Positions 36,510 through 44,700 of a stretch of DNA of 64,000 nt are shown piece after piece. Source of the DNA: CAYVWB01 sp964455395 (lineage in GTDB: Bacteria; Desulfobacterota; Desulfovibrionia; Desulfovibrionales; Desulfovibrionaceae). The translations under genes and the position numbers were made by a program. The stretch lies in NCBI GenBank assembly GCA_964455395.1, contig CAYVWB010000016.1, forward strand, positions 9,772 through 73,771, in the 5' to 3' direction. The notes under the pieces are model-generated. The model had not been told where the DNA came from. It saw only the letters and a list, made by a program, of their open reading frames with translations, and did not search any database. Every line of letters begins with the position of its first letter. Within the stretch, counting starts at the first letter, position 1.

Positions 36510-37097
36510 TCAGGGCGTTGTCTCGTCCTCGCCGTCCCAGTAGCCGCCGTAATATTCCTGGAGGCGGCGTTGTTGCTCCCGCCAGAGCCGGTCGGCTTCG
36601 ATGGAGAGCTTGTACATGGCAGGCTGCGTCTTCTTGAGGAAGAAGAGCTCGTCGCGGGGGTCCACCAGCAGGCCCACGGCTTCCGTTTCCGGGTAGACGT
36701 TGGCCGAGGCTCGGCGCCACGGCCCGAAGAGCCGCTTCAACGAGACCCAGAGCCGCTGCTCCAGGCCGGCGTTCTCGCCCACCCCGCGCAGTTTGGCCAC
36801 GCCCCAGGCGAACTGCCCGCCCATGGGCGCGAGGTCCGCCATCTCCGCGGAGAGCACCGCCTCCACTTCGTAGCCGATGCTTCCGGCGAAGAGTGAAGCC
36901 GTGCGCTCGATGGCGGCTTCGTACTCTTCCATGGTGAAGTCTTCCAGGCCGTGCTGGGGGTAGACGTACGCGTTGAAGTACCCCACCCAGACGATGGGCG
37001 AAAGGAAGAGCGCCAAAGCAATGAAAGCCAAGGCGAGCTTGATGGAAAGGCCGCGGACACGACCGCTGCCGCTGTGTGGCGCGCGCTGTTCGCTCAT
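36510..37097 (-). CDS. Single-pass membrane protein of the GT39 operon
   Basis: 195 residues. A basic N-terminus (RGLSIKLALAFIALALFLSPIVWVG, residues ~15-40) forms one membrane span; the remaining 150 residues should face the periplasm. That part is rich in Glu and aromatic residues (EEYEAAIERTASLFAGSIGYEVEAVL, ELFFLKKTQPAMYKLSIEADRLWREQQRR). No family recognised. Its ATG overlaps the previous stop by 4 bp, so it is coupled with the exported protein and the GT39 enzyme. Confidence 0.7.
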   Translation of the reverse strand: MSEQRAPHSGSGRVRGLSIKLALAFIALALFLSPIVWVGYFNAYVYPQHGLEDFTMEEYEAAIERTASLFAGSIGYEVEAVLSAEMADLAPMGGQFAWGVAKLRGVGENAGLEQRLWVSLKRLFGPWRRASANVYPETEAVGLLVDPRDELFFLKKTQPAMYKLSIEADRLWREQQRRLQEYYGGYWDGEDETTP

Positions 37098-37498
37098 GGG
37101 GAGGTCTCCTTCAGGGAGCCGTCGGGATTCAGCACGGCTTGGCCCTCCTGCAGCACGCGACCGTATTTGTAGCCCAGCATTTCGCCTTTTTCGAAGGTCC
37201 GCAGTTGGCGCGCCACGGTTTTGGCGCGGGCCATGGCGATCTGTTCGTCACTGAGGCCGAAACGTTGGGGTCCTTCGGCGGCGGCGAGTTCCTCCAGGAA
37301 TTCGAGGGTGGCGTTCACGTACGCCACGTTGCGGTCATTGTAGACGATCTGTCGGTTCGTCCAGAACTCGTGGTTGCGCCAGAACGTCTTAGGCACGATC
37401 ACCTGCGCGAACTCCGGGGTGTTGCCCGCGCCCAGCACGGCCGTCACCGCCAGGAAACCCAACACCACGGCGCGGGGGAGCCATTGGCGCCAATGCAT
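37094..37498 (-). CDS. Small exported protein of the GT39 operon
   Basis: 134 residues. An N-terminal signal or anchor (WLPRAVVLGFLAVTAVLGAG) is followed by a basic and aromatic domain (VIVPKTFWRNHEFWTNRQIVYNDRN, then MLGYKYGRVLQEGQAVLNPDGSL). ATG 37498 overlaps the GT39 TGA by one base (TGATG) with GGAGG upstream; GTG 37501 is also possible. It lacks cysteines. Function unknown; coupling suggests it supports the glycosyltransferase. Confidence 0.68.
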   Translation of the reverse strand: MHWRQWLPRAVVLGFLAVTAVLGAGNTPEFAQVIVPKTFWRNHEFWTNRQIVYNDRNVAYVNATLEFLEELAAAEGPQRFGLSDEQIAMARAKTVARQLRTFEKGEMLGYKYGRVLQEGQAVLNPDGSLKETSP

Positions 37499-39261
37499 CA
37501 CTCGCCTCCTCCCTGTGGAACCGTTGCCGGGGCGGCGTCATGCGGAGCGATCTCCTTGGCGAGCTTGGCGGCGGGCGTGGAGAGGGCCAAGGAGGGGGGC
37601 GTCTCCGTCGCTGATCCCGTGCTATCCGCAGTCGCGTTGTCTGCCTGGGGCCGGCGTTTGTACACCACCAGAGGCCGGTAGGGTTCGCCAAGCGCCTTGA
37701 AGCGGTGGAAGAAGGGGTCCGCGCGGGCGCCGAAGTCCTCGTCGGGGAAGTCCAGCACCATGGCGTCGTACTCGTCCGAGGCGATGTGCTCCAGGGCCGC
37801 CTGCACGGAGAAGACCAGGGAGCCGTCGCGTTTGGTGCGGGAGACCGCGCGCTGCACCACCCACTCCGGGTCGTCCAGGAACTCCGGGTTGTCTTTCTGG
37901 AGACCGCCCATCACCTTGATGTTCGTGTAGAACATGAGCGGCAGATCGCCATAGGTGATGAGCACGGCGTCGTCGGGTTCGGCGTGTTCCCGGAAGTGCT
38001 CGATGATGTTGGCGTTCACGTCCGGGGGGCCATCAAAAAGCTCGGTGAGGTAGAGCTTCATGGGAATGTTGGGGTAAGGCAGTTGGTCGAACTCCGTATG
38101 CCACGGTCGGTTCACGATGCCTATCCACTCCATGGGAAGGATGTGCAGCCAGTTGGTGAACATCAGCATGATCCCGAACGCGACCCCGGCGACTTTCTGC
38201 CACGAGAAGAGCTTGATGGTCGCCCAGGCGAAGAGGATGGCGAGCATGGGGTAGAGGTGGACCAGGTACCGGTGGAACCGTTGCGGGATGAGCGCAAGAA
38301 TCAACAGGTTGATGGCCACCGTCAGCACGATCATCGCCGCGAGGCGTTCCTTGTCGTCTGTCAGACGCGGGCCACGCCACGAGAAGACGCGCCGGAACCG
38401 CCACAACAACACCGCCGCGATGGGCAACGGCAACATGAACTGCACGAGGATGGAGAAATACTGCTCCAGATTCGAGGGGATGCGCGTCCAGTCCATCATC
38501 CCGCCCTGCTTGCCGATGCCGTAGATGGCGAACCCGGGCAGAATGAGCACCGCAGCGCTCGCCGCCATCACGAGCAGCACGTCCCAGCGGGGCAGCCGGC
38601 GATCCACCAGCACCTTGGCCCCCAGCACCGCGGGGCCGAAGCTGAAGAGCAACAGGTAGTTGGCGTGGAACATCAACCCGAAGGAGAGCCCTGCCGCCAG
38701 CGCTTCCCATCGCGAAGGCCGCGACGAGACGAACGCCGGCAGACTCGTCAACGTGAGCAGCGCCCCCAACGAGTAATACCGATTCTGCCGCATGTAGAGC
38801 AGAAACGCCACACAGAACACGAGAAACGCCAGGGAGAGCAGCGCGAACATGCGGTCCCGCGGATCCGGATAATACCGTCGCACGAAAAGGTACGTGGCCG
38901 CCAGCACCACCAGCGCCGCCACGGCGAAAGGCAGCCGACCTGCGTACGTGTTGGAGCCGCCCACAGCCTGCCCCAACGCAGAGACATATATCTGCAGCCA
39001 CGGCGACCAGCTCCAGATGAGCTCCTCGCCGTATTCGCGGCCCTCTTCCTGCGAAATGAGGTTCACGTCGTCCGTCACGCGGGGGACGCCGTATTCCAGC
39101 ACATTCTTGGCGAGATTGGCCGTCTCTGCTTCGTCTTGCCAGAACGGTCGTTGACCGAGCTGATGGAACAGCAGGAACGCGCCCACGAGCAACAGCGCAA
39201 GGCATGCGGGATCCTTGAGAAAACGAAACATCTGCGACGTGGGAACTGGTGTTGGGCTCAT
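37498..39261 (-). CDS. GT39/ArnT-like glycosyltransferase
   Basis: 587 residues with about 11-12 transmembrane helices. The catalytic-loop acidic pair is seen in RPFWQDEAETANLAKNVLEYG (residues ~33-52), the GT-C-type motif shared by Pmt1/ArnT/GT83 proteins. They use polyprenyl-phosphate sugars on the periplasmic side. A large C-terminal periplasmic domain (PPDVNANIIEHFREH ... DFPDEDFGARADPFFHRF) follows the last helix. Proteins: lipid A, secreted proteins or small envelope polymers are possible acceptors. The two small genes immediately downstream probably belong with it. Confidence 0.82.
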   Translation of the reverse strand: MSPTPVPTSQMFRFLKDPACLALLLVGAFLLFHQLGQRPFWQDEAETANLAKNVLEYGVPRVTDDVNLISQEEGREYGEELIWSWSPWLQIYVSALGQAVGGSNTYAGRLPFAVAALVVLAATYLFVRRYYPDPRDRMFALLSLAFLVFCVAFLLYMRQNRYYSLGALLTLTSLPAFVSSRPSRWEALAAGLSFGLMFHANYLLLFSFGPAVLGAKVLVDRRLPRWDVLLVMAASAAVLILPGFAIYGIGKQGGMMDWTRIPSNLEQYFSILVQFMLPLPIAAVLLWRFRRVFSWRGPRLTDDKERLAAMIVLTVAINLLILALIPQRFHRYLVHLYPMLAILFAWATIKLFSWQKVAGVAFGIMLMFTNWLHILPMEWIGIVNRPWHTEFDQLPYPNIPMKLYLTELFDGPPDVNANIIEHFREHAEPDDAVLITYGDLPLMFYTNIKVMGGLQKDNPEFLDDPEWVVQRAVSRTKRDGSLVFSVQAALEHIASDEYDAMVLDFPDEDFGARADPFFHRFKALGEPYRPLVVYKRRPQADNATADSTGSATETPPSLALSTPAAKLAKEIAPHDAAPATVPQGGGE

Positions 39262-39404
39262 GGCGGGGAATGGTGTGCGCCTCGGCCGCCGACACGGCGA
39301 CCCTCACGGCAGGACGTCTGCCTCTAGCACTTCTTCAACCCGGCGTCGAGTCCTGCGCGATGGACCGACGCTGCTGCAGCATGCGGTCTTGATGATTGGA
39401 CGAG

Positions 39405-41024
39405 TTACGACGCTGCAGGCGCCCTCGCCGGCGCGGCCGCAGCGGGAGAGATGGACGCGCCGCCTGCGCTCCGGAACGTGGTTGGCGCGGGAGAGGGGGT
39501 CGGCGCAGTCGTCCCGGACTCTTCGGCGTCAGACACACGCGCAGGCGCCGTGGCGAGGGCCGACGTGCTGCGCGCGGCGCCGACTTCACCTTGAGACACG
39601 CCCGCACCACCCGCTTCCCCGCTGCGCTGCCCATGACGCGCACGCGATGGCTGCAGCGACTCCGCATGCGCCGGCGCAGGATGCGTCCGGGATTGCATGG
39701 CGGAGGCTCGCGTCGTCCGGACTTCAATCGCACGGTCGCTCCCGCTGGCTGTGCGAACGATGCTGGAGCCATTGGAGACGATGGCGATCTCCACCCGGCG
39801 GTTCGCGCGCCGGCCCGCAGCCGAGGCGTTGTCCGCGATGGGTTTGCTTGCGCCGAACCCTGCAGCCATGACCTGCGTCGCGTCGAAACCGAAACGGCGC
39901 ACCAACGCTTCACGTACGGCCAAGGCCCGTTCCCGAGCGAGACGCGCGTTCTGGTGAGGATCGCCACTGGCGTCGGCGTGGCCAGCCACATGGATGACGC
40001 TTCCCGACGCGCTCTGAAAGGCCTGCGCCACCGCCTCCAGGACACGGTGGTGCGCTTCACCCAACTCCGCCGACCCCGCCGCAAACCGGAGCATCCCCAA
40101 TGGATTCGCGACCGATCCACGAGAAGCGTCATCACTGGCGACGGCTTCCGCGACGGACTCCGGCGACGGCGCCGCCACGACCTTCGACGCCGTGCTCGCC
40201 ACGGCGCGAGCTCCGCCCTCTCGCACGCCCTCGGCCGCTTTGCCTGCGCCGAGCGGCGCAGCGCGACCGCCCACAGTCGCCGAGCTGTCTTGCCGGGCGA
40301 CCGATGCGACCGCCCCGGCCTTGGCCCCCCGCGCAGCCCTCACGCCGGTCACATGAATCTCCACCCGGCGGTTGCGCGCCTGCCCCGCAGCGGTGTCATT
40401 GGGAGCAAGAGGTCGGTCGCCTCCGTAGCCCGCCGTCACGATCCGCGAAAGCGGAGCGCCTGCCGCCGCCAAGTCGTCGCGCAGCTGTTCGGCTTCTCTG
40501 GCGGCCTTGGCCCAATCCGCGGCGCGGTCGCCGGAGTCGTGGGTGTGTCCCGCCAGATATGCCGTCGTGAAAGGCTCTTCGCGGAGCAGCCGGGCGATGC
40601 GTTCCGCAAGCAGACGTCTGACAGCCGGCGGCTGGCGCGTCGCCCCATGCGGACCGGCGAGTTCGACGACGGCGTCGTCGGCCCGGGGGTCCTGACCAGG
40701 GGCGGAATCCGCCATGGATTGTGGCGCAAAAGGCGCGCGAAGCGTGAAGGTTATGGGAATGGAACATCCGTACAGATTCACGGCGTGACCCATCGGGGTG
40801 GCGGCGCATTCATCAATGGCGTCCGGCACGCCGTCGCCGTCGTTATCAAGGCGTTCAAGGAAGGCTCTTTGGGACGAAAGGGTCTCGGCAGACGCCGCCC
40901 CCGTCGAATCCCGCATCACATCCTGCGCAGCGGCTCCCTGCATGGACGAACCACATCCCGAGACGGTCACCACGAGAATCAACACGAAGCTTCCAAACAC
41001 GATTCCACGACACGACGCCCACAT
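39405..41024 (-). CDS. Lipoprotein with two OmpA-type domains
   Basis: 539 residues. Lipobox VTVSGCGSS marks lipidation at Cys24. A thrombospondin-type-3-like calcium motif, DNDGDGVPDAIDECAATP, precedes a first OmpA domain (AYLAGHTHDSGD ... RNRRVEIHVTG) and a second one (VIHVAGHADASGD ... RANRRVEIAIVS). OmpA domains bind peptidoglycan, so two are unusual. A low-complexity Ala/Ser/Pro tail (about residues 430-539) follows. AAGGAG stands before ATG 41024. Divergent from the PEGA/TPR gene; likely an envelope anchor. Confidence 0.85.
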   Translation of the reverse strand: MWASCRGIVFGSFVLILVVTVSGCGSSMQGAAAQDVMRDSTGAASAETLSSQRAFLERLDNDGDGVPDAIDECAATPMGHAVNLYGCSIPITFTLRAPFAPQSMADSAPGQDPRADDAVVELAGPHGATRQPPAVRRLLAERIARLLREEPFTTAYLAGHTHDSGDRAADWAKAAREAEQLRDDLAAAGAPLSRIVTAGYGGDRPLAPNDTAAGQARNRRVEIHVTGVRAARGAKAGAVASVARQDSSATVGGRAAPLGAGKAAEGVREGGARAVASTASKVVAAPSPESVAEAVASDDASRGSVANPLGMLRFAAGSAELGEAHHRVLEAVAQAFQSASGSVIHVAGHADASGDPHQNARLARERALAVREALVRRFGFDATQVMAAGFGASKPIADNASAAGRRANRRVEIAIVSNGSSIVRTASGSDRAIEVRTTRASAMQSRTHPAPAHAESLQPSRARHGQRSGEAGGAGVSQGEVGAARSTSALATAPARVSDAEESGTTAPTPSPAPTTFRSAGGASISPAAAAPARAPAAS

Positions 41025-41138
41025 ACGAAACTCCTTGATAACGCCGTCTCCAGTTCGGCCCCGCAGGACGCATGGACGACATCATCAACAATACCTGAAG
41101 CCCGACATTTGACAAGGACGGTATGGCAAAAAACTATA

Positions 41139-41151
41139 TAGACAATGTCTA
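41139..41151. promoter_or_regulatory. Perfect 13-bp palindrome between divergent envelope genes
   Basis: TAGACAATGTCTA, perfect except for its central base. It overlaps a possible TATATA -10 of the OmpA-type gene on the minus strand. Candidate operator. The interval 41025-41337 also holds TTGACA at 41109-41114 without a good partner. Confidence 0.4.
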
Positions 41152-41259
41152 GAAACACTCTTGTCTTTCTTTAGATATTTATGATTCTCATGAGCTTTCA
41201 ACACATTGTCCGATCCGAGATTGCCACAGCCCCCTCAGTGGACGCTGCGTCACCCGGTA

Positions 41260-41288
41260 TTGAGCGCTGGTGCGAATCCCCGTATACT
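41260..41288 (+). promoter_or_regulatory. Sigma-70-type promoter of the PEGA/TPR gene
   Basis: TTGAGC (41260-41265), 17-bp spacer, TATACT (41283-41288). Predicted start near 41295 gives a 43-nt leader ending in a CGGAGG ribosome site. Confidence 0.7.
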
Positions 41289-41337
41289 GCCTCTCGCGCG
41301 CCCACCTTCAACACCGCGCAGAACTCCCGGAGGCGCC

Positions 41338-43095
41338 ATGTCCGTCATGAACACCGTCCCCCCCCAGCGGTCGCGACGCATCGTTTCGCGTGCGGCGTGG
41401 CCGTTTCTCGTCCTGCTCGCCGCGTTCTCCGTCATGATCGTTTCGCCTCCTTCGGCGCACGCAGCTCCGGGGCGTCTGGTTGTCGACATCACCCCCAAGG
41501 ACGCCCAGGTCCGCATCCTGGATATCCGGCCCAAATTCGAGCAGGGCATCGAGCTCGACCCCGGCGAATACGTCCTCGACGCGCAGAAGGACGGCTATGT
41601 CACCCAGCAAGCCAGCGTCGTCATTCGCGCGGGCGAGACAACCCGCCACGTCTTCACCCTGGAGCCCGAAGGCGCCGCCCCGGCCGGCAAAGGCCGCATC
41701 TTCGTGGCCGTGACGCCGCGCGAGGCCATGGTGCGCGTGCTGGAGATTCGGCCGAAGTTCAAGCAAGGCATCGCCCTCGATCCCGGGGAGTACGTTCTGG
41801 ACGCCGCTCATCCCGGCCATGAAACGCTGCAGTTCCCCGCCACGGTGCGCGCTGGCGAAGACACGGAGCTGGAGGTGACGTTGCCTCCGGAAGGCCATGG
41901 CCTGCTGGAGGCGACGACTCGACCTGAAGACGCCGTGGTCGTGGTGGAGGGTCGGGAGGAGTATGGCCACCCCATGCCCTTGCCCCCGGGGGAGTACGTG
42001 GTGCGCGCGCACAAGACGGGGTTCGAGGAAGGCGACGTCACCGCGCGGATCCGTGCTGGCGAAGTGACTGCGGTGACGCTTGCGCTCTCCCCTGCGGACG
42101 CGGAATCCTCGGTGGACGCGCCTCCCGCTCCCGACGAGACGAATGCCGAGACGAATGCCGAGACGAATGCCGAGAACGCCACGGCGACGCTCGACGCCAC
42201 GGACCCGCCTTCCGCCGACGGGCAGCTCGAAGTGCGGCTGACCCCCGCCGACGCCAGCGTCACCCTGCACGGCTTTGACGCGCCTTTCACCCAGAACATG
42301 ACGCTCCCTGCCGGTGAATACGTCATCGAAGCGCGGCGGCCCGGCTACGTCAGCAGGAACGCCACGGCGCGCATCGCCGCCGGAAAGGCGCTGCTGCTGG
42401 AGATGGCGCTGGAACGCGCCGCCGAGGAGCCGCCCGCCTCCCCGGCGTTGTCCAGCGAGCCCGTCCGCCTGCTGCGCCGGACGCCGAACCCCGCGCTTCA
42501 GGGACAGGGGCGTCTTTTCGTGGAGACCATCCCGAAGGACGCCGCCATCCTCATCCTCAACATCAAACCGAAATTCGAACAAGGCATGACGCTGAACCCC
42601 ATGCGCTACCGCCTGGAGTTGCGCGCGGAGGGATTCGTGAACCGCCGCGTGCGCCTGGAAGTGGAGGCGGATACGGAGAGCGTCTACCAGGTCGCGCTGC
42701 AGCCGGATGCCGCCAGCCCCAGGGCCCCCGCGCCGGCGACCGTCGACCGCGCACAGGCCCTGCTGGAGACCGCCGCCGAACACTTGCGCAACGAGCAGAA
42801 ACGCGACGCTCTGAAAGCAGCGGAGGAAGCCGTGGCGCTCAGTCCGCATAATCCTGAAGCCTACCGCATGCGCGGCGCCATCTACCGGGCGTTGGAGGAG
42901 CTGGGCCGCGCGCTGCAGGACATGAACGCCGCCATCCGCTTGGACGAGAACGCTCCGGAGCTCTACGTGGAGCGCGCGCTCATCTACATCGCCATGGGCG
43001 AAGTGGAGTCTGGCTGCTACGACTTCTGGAAAGCCTGCGCCATGGACTACTGCCAGCCCATCGCCAACGCCCGCGCGGAAGGCGTCTGCCGCTGA
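41338..43095 (+). CDS. Exported protein with five PEGA-like repeats and TPRs
   Basis: 585 residues. CGGAGG precedes ATG 41338. Signal region RAAWPFLVLLAAFSVMIVS. Five repeats of about 70 residues share the pattern G-(R/Q)-L-x-V-x-x-x-P-K-D-A then LxPGEYVLDA(R/Q)(K/R)xGY and beta strands: starts at GRLVVDITPKDAQV, GRIFVAVTPREAMV, GLLEATTRPEDAVV, GQLEVRLTPADASV, GRLFVETIPKDAAI. Repeats 1, 2 and 5 add an IRPKFEQGI-type loop. The linker between 3 and 4 has ETNA repeated three times (12-bp units, 42136-42171). Two to three TPR units (about residues 475-570) follow. A periplasmic scaffold that holds partners is inferred. Confidence 0.85.
   Translation: MSVMNTVPPQRSRRIVSRAAWPFLVLLAAFSVMIVSPPSAHAAPGRLVVDITPKDAQVRILDIRPKFEQGIELDPGEYVLDAQKDGYVTQQASVVIRAGETTRHVFTLEPEGAAPAGKGRIFVAVTPREAMVRVLEIRPKFKQGIALDPGEYVLDAAHPGHETLQFPATVRAGEDTELEVTLPPEGHGLLEATTRPEDAVVVVEGREEYGHPMPLPPGEYVVRAHKTGFEEGDVTARIRAGEVTAVTLALSPADAESSVDAPPAPDETNAETNAETNAENATATLDATDPPSADGQLEVRLTPADASVTLHGFDAPFTQNMTLPAGEYVIEARRPGYVSRNATARIAAGKALLLEMALERAAEEPPASPALSSEPVRLLRRTPNPALQGQGRLFVETIPKDAAILILNIKPKFEQGMTLNPMRYRLELRAEGFVNRRVRLEVEADTESVYQVALQPDAASPRAPAPATVDRAQALLETAAEHLRNEQKRDALKAAEEAVALSPHNPEAYRMRGAIYRALEELGRALQDMNAAIRLDENAPELYVERALIYIAMGEVESGCYDFWKACAMDYCQPIANARAEGVCR
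42136..42171 (+). repeat. 12-bp tandem repeat inside the PEGA/TPR gene
   Basis: GAGACGAATGCC three times in frame, giving Glu-Thr-Asn-Ala three times in the acidic linker. Likely length-variable. Confidence 0.9.
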
Positions 43096-43144
43096 GTCAC
43101 CAGGAACGCTTGGCGCCGAGGCCTTGTCAACACTCCCTGGACCC

Positions 43145-43175
43145 TTGTCCAGCTGGAGGGCCACAGCCTTGGCCA
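43145..43175 (-). repeat. Stray copy of an NlpC/P60 3'-end motif
   Basis: Minus-strand translation AKAVALQLDKG resembles AKAVALHDDDS (43408-43437) and ARAVALQLDDG (43357-43389) at the C-terminus of the NlpC/P60 gene. About 28 bp match well. It lies beyond that gene's stop and terminator. Confidence 0.6.
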
Positions 43176-43258
43176 CGGTGACGCTTCCCTGCCCGCCGCT
43201 TTGTGCGGTCGTCGCGCATCATACGCAACGAAGAACGCGCTACGAGAAACGCGCAATG

Positions 43259-43290
43259 AAAAACGCCCCCGGCCGGCAGGACCAGGGGCG
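43259..43290 (-). terminator. Intrinsic terminator of the NlpC/P60 gene
   Basis: Minus strand: CGCCCC (43285-43290) with GGGGCG (43264-43269), a 15-nt loop, and a T5 tail. Ends 27 bp past the stop. Confidence 0.8.
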
Positions 43291-43316
43291 CTCGATGCGG
43301 GTGCGTTTCAGGGGGA

Positions 43317-44135
43317 TCAGTCCGCTGTCAGCATGGCGACGCTGCGGTAGGCGCCGTCATCCAGCTGGAGCGCCACGGCGCGTGCGCCAGCCATGGAAGC
43401 GGAGTCGTCGTCATGGAGGGCCACGGCCTTGGCGCCGGCGGCGGCGAGCAGCGCGCCGGACGCTTCACGGTCGGGGCCGCCAAGCGTGGCGGGAGCAGCA
43501 GGCGCGGCGTTTCGTACGCGGTCGCCGGCTTCCGCCAGGCGGGTGGCCATGTCGGGCGCGCAGAGGGTGGCCACATTGTGGCGTCTGGCGGTCACGTAGC
43601 GGCGCGCGTAGTAGGGTTCGTCCAGGGAGTCCACTGTGACGCCTTTCGAGCGCGAGGCGTGCACCATCTCCCCATCGCCGATGTACACGCCCACGTGGTT
43701 GATGCGGCCGCGGCCGCGCGTGGCGAAGAAGACGAGGTCGCCGGGGCGGAGATCATCGCGGTCCACCGCAACGCCCACCTTCGCTTGCGAGCTGCTGTTG
43801 CGGGGGAGACGTGAACCGAATTTGGCGAAGAGGTGGCGCGTGAGGCCTGAACAGTCGAAGCCCTTGGGCGTGACGCCGCCATAGCGGTACCGCACGCCGA
43901 GGTACTGCCTGGCCGTGTCCATGAGGGTGGCGGCGACTGCTTCGTCTTTCATGTCCATGATCCGCTCGAAGTTGGCGACACGCTCTTGCGGGGAGAGCTT
44001 TGGAGCGGGTCGGGCGTCCATGAGGGGCCGCTCCGGCGCTTTGGAAGCGCAGGCGGCGAGACTGAGCATGGAGACGAAGAGGAAGAGCTTGAGACAGGGA
44101 ATGGCGCGTCGTTTCTTGTCGGCAGATCGGGGCAT
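43317..44135 (-). CDS. NlpC/P60-family lipoprotein
   Basis: 272 residues. Lipobox LSLAACASK near residue 31. ATG 44135 has a GGAAAG site; the frame extends to 44210. Catalytic Cys in GFDCSGLTRH (about residue 93), His in INHVGVYIG (about 143), and a third His or polar residue in VHASRSKGVTVDSL. Cuts peptidoglycan peptides, as in Spr/MepS. The C-terminal 60 residues form a variable tail with two AxAVAL repeats. Promoter TTTACA-N17-TATACC lies at 44236-44264. Confidence 0.92.
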   Translation of the reverse strand: MPRSADKKRRAIPCLKLFLFVSMLSLAACASKAPERPLMDARPAPKLSPQERVANFERIMDMKDEAVAATLMDTARQYLGVRYRYGGVTPKGFDCSGLTRHLFAKFGSRLPRNSSSQAKVGVAVDRDDLRPGDLVFFATRGRGRINHVGVYIGDGEMVHASRSKGVTVDSLDEPYYARRYVTARRHNVATLCAPDMATRLAEAGDRVRNAAPAAPATLGGPDREASGALLAAAGAKAVALHDDDSASMAGARAVALQLDDGAYRSVAMLTAD

Positions 44136-44235
44136 GGTTGGCTTTCCGAGGGTGTCGGCGTGAAACGGGTTCATGGAAAAGGAGTGGAGAAAGAGCCTCC
44201 GGCCGCACAAGGCCTTGCCACGAGGCGTCGGGCGT

Positions 44236-44264
44236 GGTATAGTTAAAAATTTTTTAAATGTAAA
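44236..44264 (-). promoter_or_regulatory. Sigma-70 promoter of the NlpC/P60 gene
   Basis: On the minus strand TTTACA (44259-44264), a 17-bp AT-rich spacer, and TATACC (44236-44241). Strong match at 5/6 and 4/6. Confidence 0.75.
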
Positions 44265-44402
44265 GCGCTTCTGTTGCTAACATCTTGATGTCACACAGCT
44301 TTCTTCCACGGCCAGGAGCCCCGTCCCTCCAAAAATTCCCCATACATTTCAATACTATACAGCAACCATCCGCCATCCCTGGGCATCCCCGACACGCCAT
44401 CG

Positions 44403-44421
44403 AAAAAAGTGGCGCCGCCAC
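44403..44421 (-). terminator. Hairpin with U6 antisense to the flagellin leader
   Basis: Minus strand: GTGGC-GGC-GCCAC followed by six U (A6 at 44403-44408 on the plus strand). No gene on that strand needs it. It could end a short RNA antisense to the flagellin leader, or be chance. Confidence 0.35.
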
Positions 44422-44527
44422 GAAATCGTCATATGCGTCGCGTCTTCCCCTCCTTGCGCACCGGCACGGACACAGTCAGTGATTTCAGTGTCTTCTCGTA
44501 CAATCCACAATGATTTCGACCCGACGT

Positions 44528-44556
44528 TAAAGTTCGCCCCCGCCACTCGTCGATAA
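44528..44556 (+). promoter_or_regulatory. FliA (sigma-28)-like promoter of flagellin
   Basis: TAAAGTT (44528-44534) and GTCGATAA (44549-44556) fit TAAAGTTT/GCCGATAA, but the spacer is two bases longer (17 after TAAA). Transcription from about 44563 gives a leader near 140 nt. The leader 44136-44700 has no ORF of its own. Confidence 0.5.
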
Positions 44557-44700
44557 GCAAAGCAACACAGGCAGACACTCTCCCCAAACGTCCAGGAGGT
44601 TCATCACACCACAGGCCGCACACCGTTTCGCACGGTGGGCACCCCAGCAAGAGCGGGCAAGGATGCTTCAGCTCCAGCAATCCATTCAAGGAGGAAAGGA

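Noticed and set aside
39335..40135. 266-codon frame overlapping the OmpA-type lipoprotein
   Set aside because: Same strand but other frame, Arg/Ser-rich shadow; the lipoprotein has start site, lipobox and domains.
41308..43176. 622-codon frame antisense to the PEGA/TPR gene
   Set aside because: Full shadow. Only its first residues reflect the stray AKAVAL repeat.
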